From: an uncultured Moheibacter sp.
GTDB lineage: Bacteria > Bacteroidota > Bacteroidia > Flavobacteriales > Weeksellaceae
Length of the DNA: 6,311 nt
Assembly (NCBI GenBank): GCA_937875605.1
Contig: CALLXZ010000264.1
Coordinates: 1-6,311 of the forward strand
Reading direction: 5' to 3'
Below, in pieces: positions 1 through 6,311 of the stretch. The position numbers and the translations under genes were made by a program. Position 1 is the stretch's first letter; every line of letters starts with the position of its first letter. The notes below the pieces were generated by a model. That model had not been told where the DNA came from. It saw only the letters and a list, made by a program, of their open reading frames with translations, and searched no databases.

Positions 1-611
1 GTCAGGACGTTTTTTATAAAGTAGCGACAGGCGAAATTGACAATAAAAGTTTACGAAAATTCGCAGAAGGAAAATCCGGAATAACCGGTTTTATCAACCG
101 GTTCCGACCGAAATCCAAAACTGTATCGCAACCGGAGGAAGAAACATCCCAAAAATATGATTCATTGGTTTTCGGGCCGGATGAAGAAAAACTGGATTAT
201 GAATTGGCTTCTTGCTGCAATCCGATTGCCGGTGATAAGGTATTTGGTTTTGTGACGGTTGCGAAAGGAATTCGCGTACATAAAAAAGATTGTCCCAACG
301 CAGTTTCGCTTCAGGCCAATCAGGCGTATCGGATCATCCGCGCCAAATGGATTGATTCTTCTTCTCAAGTTTATCGCGCGATCATTAACATTCATGGTTT
401 GGATCGAATCGGGTTGGTCAATGATATCACAAAAATTATTTCGTCCAACTTACACGTCCACATACGAAGCATCAATATTTCAGAAGAAGACGGCGTTTTT
501 GACGGAAAAATTTCGGTTTCAGTTAAAAATAAATCCCAATTGGAGAAAATTTTGGAACAATTGAAAAACATCGACGGAATCGAAAAAGTAAGCCGTACCT
601 TTGCAAATTAA
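1..611 (+). CDS. rel: RelA/SpoT-family (p)ppGpp synthetase/hydrolase, C-terminal part (5' end outside window)
   Basis: Long RelA/SpoT homologues make and/or degrade the alarmone (p)ppGpp in the cytoplasm during the stringent response; their C-terminal half senses the ribosome and amino-acid state. The reading frame enters at base 3 and gives 202 residues before TAA at 609-611. Fragment residues 65-100 hold the conserved zinc-finger/RIS region, with ASCCNPIAGD (Cys71, Cys72) followed by His93 and Cys97 in the H-x3-C-P pattern. Residues about 124-200 form an ACT (RRM) domain beginning VYRAIINIHGLDRIGLVNDI and ending in the usual short tail. The HD hydrolase, synthetase and TGS domains would lie upstream, so whether the enzyme is bifunctional cannot be judged here. 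An internal TTG at 165 is not a credible start because the same frame is open and family-like upstream. The gene is followed after 8 bases by a small membrane-protein gene, probably on the same transcript. Confidence 0.95.
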   Translation, partial: QDVFYKVATGEIDNKSLRKFAEGKSGITGFINRFRPKSKTVSQPEEETSQKYDSLVFGPDEEKLDYELASCCNPIAGDKVFGFVTVAKGIRVHKKDCPNAVSLQANQAYRIIRAKWIDSSSQVYRAIINIHGLDRIGLVNDITKIISSNLHVHIRSINISEEDGVFDGKISVSVKNKSQLEKILEQLKNIDGIEKVSRTFAN

Positions 612-619
612 GTTTAGAA

Positions 620-2841
<2,222 letters not shown>

Positions 2842-3345
2842 TTAAGCTCCTTTAATTACCCATTTGTTATTTTCTTTTCGCAAAATGAAAACGAACATAT
2901 CATCAAATATAAAATTTTCAACATCCGTATTTTTAAGCTTCCAACCTACGAAAATCAAATCGTCTTTTTCTATTAAAGGATTAGGCGGAATTTCATTATC
3001 CAGTTCTTTTTTTATGTATTTTACCAATTCTTCATACGTAAGAATTTCGGTAGAGTAGGCATCTAAATAATCTTGAAAAGTTTTGTTTTTGTCTTTAATA
3101 GCTCTTTTTAAAAAGTCGCAAATTTCTTCATAATCTCCTAATTCTGAACGATTAAACGACTCTTGATCTTCTAAACTAATTAATTCGTTAGAGAAAGAAT
3201 TATAAAAGAAATCACAATTTTCTGTGAAATAGGATTTTACGATTTCAAGTGCAAAATTTAATGCTTCTTTTTTTGCCGAATTGATATCTTGAGCAAATGA
3301 AAAGCTGAGAATATGTAAACAAAAAATAAAAAGAAAGTTTTTCAT
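2842..3345 (-). CDS. Small secreted/periplasmic protein of unknown function
   Basis: I chose the ATG at 3345 (167 residues) over an in-frame ATG at 3399. It puts a textbook signal peptide at the N-terminus: MKN, a hydrophobic core (FLFIFCLHILSFSF), then a likely cleavage SFA|QD after residue 18. It also avoids a 44-base overlap with the upstream gene. Cys9 lies inside the hydrophobic core without a lipobox, so a lipoprotein is unlikely. The mature part is acidic and mainly helical up to about residue 125, then strand-rich, ending FVFILRKENNKWVIKGA. That ending resembles the last strands of small NTF2-like or lumazine-binding-like exported proteins, but this is only a shape analogy. I do not recognise the family. 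The gene lies 10 bases after the PH/SHOCT gene and 24 before ligA. It is strikingly AT-rich: 66 G+C in 240 hand-counted bases, against roughly 43% on either side. Confidence 0.8.
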   Translation of the reverse strand: MKNFLFIFCLHILSFSFAQDINSAKKEALNFALEIVKSYFTENCDFFYNSFSNELISLEDQESFNRSELGDYEEICDFLKRAIKDKNKTFQDYLDAYSTEILTYEELVKYIKKELDNEIPPNPLIEKDDLIFVGWKLKNTDVENFIFDDMFVFILRKENNKWVIKGA

Positions 3346-3355
3346 AATCAATGGA

Positions 3356-3952
3356 TTACATTCTGGAAAGAATCTCTGATTTTTTAGCTTCGTATTCATC
3401 TCTTGTAATCAGAAAATTATCCATCAATTGTTTCAACTTTTTCAAGGTCTCTACGGGATCTTCCTGAATGGATTTTTCCTCTGTGGATGTTTGATTTTGT
3501 GCTCCTAAATTAATGTTTCCGGCAGAAGCTTTGATGACTTCGATTTCACGTTGTCTTCGGATTTCGTTTTGGATTTCTTCCTGTTCCTGACAGTACGAAT
3601 ACACTCTTCTTGCCTGTGTTTTCGGAAGATAATCCAGCGTATAAGTAATGTTATTAATGGTTTTGACAGTTAAAGTAGAACCCAACATATTTTCTTTCAG
3701 GTTACTGTCTTTCATATCGCGCCAGATGAAATCCTGAAATTCCATCGATAATCCCAAATTTTTAGGACGGCAGAAAATAATCCGCTTATTGGTAATGGCA
3801 ACGGAATCGGGCGAAATATTGATTGCCGGTTTTTTCTGAACGGCGATATAAATCAGTGCTTCATCGGTCATCAGAATTCCGTTTAGTTTGTCCAATACTT
3901 TTTCTATATCTTTTTCGTCTTGGTTGTCAGTTAGATATTTTTGAATGTCCAT
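3356..3952 (-). CDS. PH-like domain protein with C-terminal SHOCT domain
   Basis: This 198-residue protein has no signal peptide or membrane helix and should be cytoplasmic. Residues about 25-120 look like a bacterial pleckstrin-homology fold of the YokE/bPH type: a run of short strands with the characteristic SVAITNKRIIFCRPK segment (residues 50-64), later TLTVKTINNITYTLDYL, and a closing helix (KTQARRVYSYCQEQ). A charged, probably coiled-coil stretch (121-140) and a polar Gln/Asn/Thr-rich linker (146-163) lead to a short C-terminal domain at 166-197. That domain matches the SHOCT pattern, with VETLKKLKQLMDNFLITRDE followed by YEAKKSEIL. SHOCT domains commonly end multi-domain bacterial proteins and are thought to mediate oligomerisation; no enzymatic activity is expected. 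ATG 3952 is the only sensible start and is preceded by an A/T-rich leader without Shine-Dalgarno. It is likely the first gene of a three-gene transcript ending with ligA. Its cellular role is unknown. Confidence 0.88.
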   Translation of the reverse strand: MDIQKYLTDNQDEKDIEKVLDKLNGILMTDEALIYIAVQKKPAINISPDSVAITNKRIIFCRPKNLGLSMEFQDFIWRDMKDSNLKENMLGSTLTVKTINNITYTLDYLPKTQARRVYSYCQEQEEIQNEIRRQREIEVIKASAGNINLGAQNQTSTEEKSIQEDPVETLKKLKQLMDNFLITRDEYEAKKSEILSRM

Positions 3953-3958
3953 TCGTAA

Positions 3959-3980
3959 TTTATTTTATAAAATAAAAGTA
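3959..3980 (-). promoter_or_regulatory. Possible promoter -7 element and overlapping 18-base palindrome before the PH/SHOCT gene
   Basis: Reading the minus strand, TACTTTTA (3980-3973) matches the Bacteroidota -7 consensus TAnnTTTG except for its last base, and would give a leader of about 15-20 bases before the ATG at 3952. There is no good TTG at the expected -33 distance; a weaker TTTC lies about 19 bases upstream. A perfect palindrome, TTTATTTTATAAAATAAA (3959-3976), overlaps the proposed element and could be an operator. Since it is entirely A and T in an AT-rich gap, chance is a serious alternative. Confidence 0.22.
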
Positions 3981-4039
3981 AAGACATTCGCCCAATACTG
4001 AAAGGAAAATTGGAATTAAAATTTAATTTGATTTAAAAA

Positions 4040-4948
4040 TTATGAAATCGTTTTTTTGTTTTTTCGAATTCTGAACTTTGGTTTTTTACTACCTGTCAAA
4101 ATATTTATAATAACACCGATTAAAATTAGAATTACGCCCAAAACCAAATTTCGGGTAAGGATTTCGTGAAACAAAATCACACTGACCAAAACAGCAACGA
4201 CCGGTTCAAGAGCTCCCATGATGGAAGTAGGAGTGGAGCCGATTAGTTTAATAGCGTAAACAAGTGCAGTCGTCGAAATCACGGTGGTAACCAATGCAAA
4301 AAGAACAAAATTTCCAAACATTTTGAAATCGGGCAAAAGCAGGGTTTGGTCGAGAATGAGGACTTTGATTAAATAATAAATCGAAGTGAAAAACATAGAA
4401 TAACAAGTGATTTTCCATCCCGAAGCTTTGATTTTTGCTTTGTTGACCGTAACGATGTATAAAGCGTAACAGAGTGCGCTTCCCAGCGTAATCACTAATC
4501 CTAAAATCCGAATGTCGAGCAATGAATCTTTTGCGCTCAAAATCACAATTCCTATCAATGTGATGACCAATGAAAATACGGTGAGTGCTTTGATCTTTTC
4601 TTTGTAGAAAAACACCATGATGAGTGCAACGATGACCGGATAGACAAATAAAATGGTAGAAGCAATTCCGGGCGAAAGATGGTCATATCCCATGAAAAGT
4701 AAATCGGAGGAAAGTCCGTAAAAAAGCCCCAATGCTATGAGGATGAATAACTCATGAAGGTTGATTTTTAATTTTTCTTTTTTGAATAGAAGAATCGGGA
4801 AAATCATCAAAGCCGATAATAGAAAACGATAAAAAAGAGTGGTGTCAATCGGGAAATTGATTTGTTTAATGGGTAGAATAAACAAAGGAATCAGCCCATA
4901 GGATGAAGCCGAAATAACCGCTAATAAATAGCCTTTTAGTTTTTCCAT
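4040..4948 (-). CDS. EamA-domain (drug/metabolite transporter superfamily) inner-membrane transporter
   Basis: EamA proteins of the DMT superfamily are ten-helix inner-membrane carriers, usually exporters of amino acids, metabolites or drugs; the substrate cannot be read from the sequence. The 302 residues contain ten hydrophobic segments at roughly 6-27, 37-55, 67-84, 94-114, 119-137, 147-168, 180-199, 211-233, 242-261 and 266-285. They form two homologous five-helix EamA repeats. Both repeats show the family signature in the fourth helix and the loop after it: IASTILFVYPVIVALIMVFF then YKEKI in the first, SIMGALEPVVAVLVSVILF then HEIL in the second. The tail KKPKFRIRKNKKTIS is strongly basic, consistent with a cytoplasmic C-terminus. 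The start at 4948 gives MEKLKGYLLA, a normal family N-terminus. An intrinsic terminator lies just upstream, so how this gene is transcribed is unclear. It is 87 bases from the next gene downstream. Confidence 0.93.
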   Translation of the reverse strand: MEKLKGYLLAVISASSYGLIPLFILPIKQINFPIDTTLFYRFLLSALMIFPILLFKKEKLKINLHELFILIALGLFYGLSSDLLFMGYDHLSPGIASTILFVYPVIVALIMVFFYKEKIKALTVFSLVITLIGIVILSAKDSLLDIRILGLVITLGSALCYALYIVTVNKAKIKASGWKITCYSMFFTSIYYLIKVLILDQTLLLPDFKMFGNFVLFALVTTVISTTALVYAIKLIGSTPTSIMGALEPVVAVLVSVILFHEILTRNLVLGVILILIGVIINILTGSKKPKFRIRKNKKTIS

Positions 4949-4966
4949 TTTTAAATCGCTTGCAGT

Positions 4967-5003
4967 AAAAAAGCCACTCTTAGACTTGGTCAGAGTGACT
5001 TTT
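4967..5003 (-). terminator. Intrinsic terminator after the thiolase gene
   Basis: On the minus strand a 12-base-pair stem (5003-4992 with 4980-4969) encloses an 11-base loop and ends in six T residues (4972-4967). The arms are AAAAGTCACTCT and AGAGTGGCTTTT; all pairs are Watson-Crick except one T-G position, which is a G-U wobble in this strand's RNA but a C-A mismatch in the other strand's. That asymmetry, and its position 26 bases beyond the thiolase stop codon, show it serves the leftward transcript. Confidence 0.8.
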
Positions 5004-5029
5004 ACGTATTATATAGATTTTTCTATCTG

Positions 5030-6208
5030 TTACATATTTTCGATAATGATAGCAGAAGCGCCACCTCCTCCGTTACAGATTCCGGCACCACCGTATTTGC
5101 CACCGTTTTGTTTTAAAACGTTTATGAGTGTTACCAAAATTCGGGAACCTGAACTTCCAAGTGGATGCCCAATGGAAACGGCTCCTCCGTTTACGTTAAT
5201 TTTTTCAGCATCCAGTTCCAGAAGTTTAGCATTGACCAAACCTACAACTGAAAAGGCTTCGTTGAATTCCCAAAAATCAATGTCGGAAGCATTCAGATTT
5301 GCTTTTTTCAGTGCAACCGGAACTGCCTTTGATGGAGCAGTGGTAAACCATTCCGGTTCGTGCGCAGCGTCGCCATACGAAACTATTTTTGCTAAAGGTT
5401 TCAATCCTAATTCATCGGCTTTTTCTTTTGACATCAAAACCAAAGCGGAAGCACCGTCATTTAGAGTTGAAGCATTGGCAGCAGTTACGGTTCCTTCTTT
5501 TGTGAAAGCAGGACGTAATTCGGGAACTTTGGCGAAATTTACATTTTTGTATTCTTCATCTTCCGAAAAAAGAATCGGTTCGCCTTTTCGTTGTGGAATT
5601 TCGACAGGAACGATTTCGTCTGAAAATTTTCCTTCTTTCCATGCATTGGCTGATTTGGTATAGGATCCAATTGCAAATTCATCTTGCTGCTCTCTTGTAA
5701 AACCGTATTTATCTGCCGTCTTATCACCGGAAACGCCCATTGCTTCTTTATTATAAGCATCTTGCAAACCATCATTGAAGATTCCATCTATCAAAACAGT
5801 GTTTCCAAATTTGTTGCCTGATCGTGTGTTTGGGCTATAAAAAGGCGTTTGGGACATGCTTTCCATACCTCCTGCAACTACGATGTCCGCATCACCGCAT
5901 TTGATGGATTGCGCAGCAAACATTACGGCTTTCATTCCGGAAGCACAAACTTTATTGACCGTTGTACACGGAACGGTATTGGGCAATCCTGCACCCAAAG
6001 CGGCTTGACGAGCGGGTGCCTGACCTTCGCCGGCTTGTAATACATTTCCCATAAAGACTTCGTTTACAAGAGATGGATCTAAATTAATTTTGTTTAATGC
6101 TCCTTTTATGGCAGTTGAGCCTAATTGAACTGCGGGTATAGATGACAATCCGCCTAAAAATGAACCAATTGGAGTTCTAACTGCGGATACGATAACTACT
6201 TCTCTCAT
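5030..6208 (-). CDS. Acetyl-CoA acetyltransferase (thiolase family)
   Basis: This cytoplasmic enzyme of the thiolase II type reversibly condenses two acetyl-CoA into acetoacetyl-CoA; related thiolases cleave 3-ketoacyl-CoA in fatty-acid or amino-acid breakdown. The 392 residues match the usual length. The N-terminal domain begins VVIVSAVRTPIGSFLGGLSS and carries the nucleophilic cysteine Cys88 in VNKVCASGMKA, followed by VVAGGMESMSQTP. The C-terminal domain has NASTLNDGASA (245-255), WEFNEAF with Asn316, GGAVSIGHPLGSSGSRI with His348, and GGAGICNGGGGASA with the acid/base Cys378. This is the complete catalytic set, with positions close to the classic biosynthetic thiolases, so the enzyme should be active. 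Acetoacetyl-CoA formation is the best call, but substrate chain length cannot be settled by eye. The ATG at 6208 follows a very A-rich leader without Shine-Dalgarno, common in Bacteroidota. It appears monocistronic, or the last gene of its transcript, because a terminator follows. Confidence 0.95.
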   Translation of the reverse strand: MREVVIVSAVRTPIGSFLGGLSSIPAVQLGSTAIKGALNKINLDPSLVNEVFMGNVLQAGEGQAPARQAALGAGLPNTVPCTTVNKVCASGMKAVMFAAQSIKCGDADIVVAGGMESMSQTPFYSPNTRSGNKFGNTVLIDGIFNDGLQDAYNKEAMGVSGDKTADKYGFTREQQDEFAIGSYTKSANAWKEGKFSDEIVPVEIPQRKGEPILFSEDEEYKNVNFAKVPELRPAFTKEGTVTAANASTLNDGASALVLMSKEKADELGLKPLAKIVSYGDAAHEPEWFTTAPSKAVPVALKKANLNASDIDFWEFNEAFSVVGLVNAKLLELDAEKINVNGGAVSIGHPLGSSGSRILVTLINVLKQNGGKYGGAGICNGGGGASAIIIENM

Positions 6209-6311
6209 TTTATGCTTTTTTGTTTGTTTTTTTAATTTCTAAAAAATAGGAGTGCAATTTATGAAATTTTACTCAAAATGAGGAGATGTTTTAAGGTAGG
6301 AATTTTTGTTG
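6209..6311. other. Upstream region of the thiolase gene; no gene supported
   Basis: This AT-rich stretch holds the thiolase leader (A-rich on the minus strand) and presumably its promoter. Reading leftward, TATTTTTT (6248-6241) resembles a Bacteroidota -7 element, but the nearest TTG to its -33 side is about 25 bases away, longer than usual. Two minus-strand frames are open from the window edge to stops near 6260-6270, so the 3' end of another leftward gene could lie here, but too few codons are visible to judge. Confidence 0.35.

Noticed and set aside
83..103. Two copies of the palindrome AACCGGTT spaced 13 bases apart
   Set aside because: They lie inside the rel coding frame and encode ordinary residues there (ITGF and INRF). 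Codon coincidence is the simpler explanation.
3346..3399. An N-terminal extension of the secreted protein to the ATG at 3399
   Set aside because: It would bury the signal peptide behind 18 residues and overlap the PH/SHOCT gene by 44 bases. The start at 3345 explains both the signal peptide and the spacing.
5013..5026. Small inverted repeat ATAGA-TTTT-TCTAT after the thiolase stop
   Set aside because: Five AT-rich pairs are too weak to matter next to the strong terminator beside it.
4986..5663. A 225-codon open frame on the + strand opposite the thiolase
   Set aside because: It lies antisense to a thiolase with a complete catalytic set, begins inside the terminator hairpin, and its translation has no family-like features. 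It is a shadow of the real gene.
6278..6311. A rightward reading frame starting at ATG 6278 and open to the window end
   Set aside because: Only eleven codons are visible, with no recognisable protein start. It cannot be told from chance.

Overview
The window looks like a chromosomal segment from a Bacteroidota bacterium, most probably Flavobacteriia. This is inferred from AT-rich leaders without clear Shine-Dalgarno sequences, a secreted protein with the common flavobacterial 'FA|QD' signal-peptide cleavage context, and the general character of the proteins. I cannot place it to genus from the sequence alone. No tRNA, rRNA, CRISPR array, insertion sequence or phage gene is visible, and coding density is very high: no gap exceeds about 100 bases.

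Left end, + strand (1-826): the 3' end of a long RelA/SpoT-type (p)ppGpp synthetase/hydrolase gene, carrying the conserved Cys-Cys zinc-binding region and the C-terminal ACT domain. Eight bases later comes a 68-residue two-helix membrane protein. This pair converges on ligA, and the stop codons of the small protein and ligA overlap on a shared TTAA.

Middle, - strand (823-3952), read right to left: a PH-like/SHOCT-domain protein, a small secreted protein of unknown function, and ligA (NAD-dependent DNA ligase, complete, all key motifs present). Gaps of 10 and 24 bases suggest one transcript. The secreted-protein gene is much richer in AT than both neighbours.

Right end, - strand (4040-6208): a ten-helix EamA/DMT-family exporter and, upstream of it, a complete acetyl-CoA acetyltransferase (thiolase) with its full catalytic set. 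A convincing intrinsic terminator follows the thiolase and lies only 18 bases before the transporter start codon. The last ~100 bases are the thiolase upstream region, with no gene I can support.

The genes serve unrelated core functions (stringent response, DNA replication/repair, acyl-CoA metabolism, small-molecule export). I see no new multi-gene system. The points worth a second look are the AT-rich secreted orphan in the ligA operon, the stop-over-stop convergent overlap, the terminator placed against the transporter start, and an 18-base palindrome just upstream of the PH/SHOCT gene.
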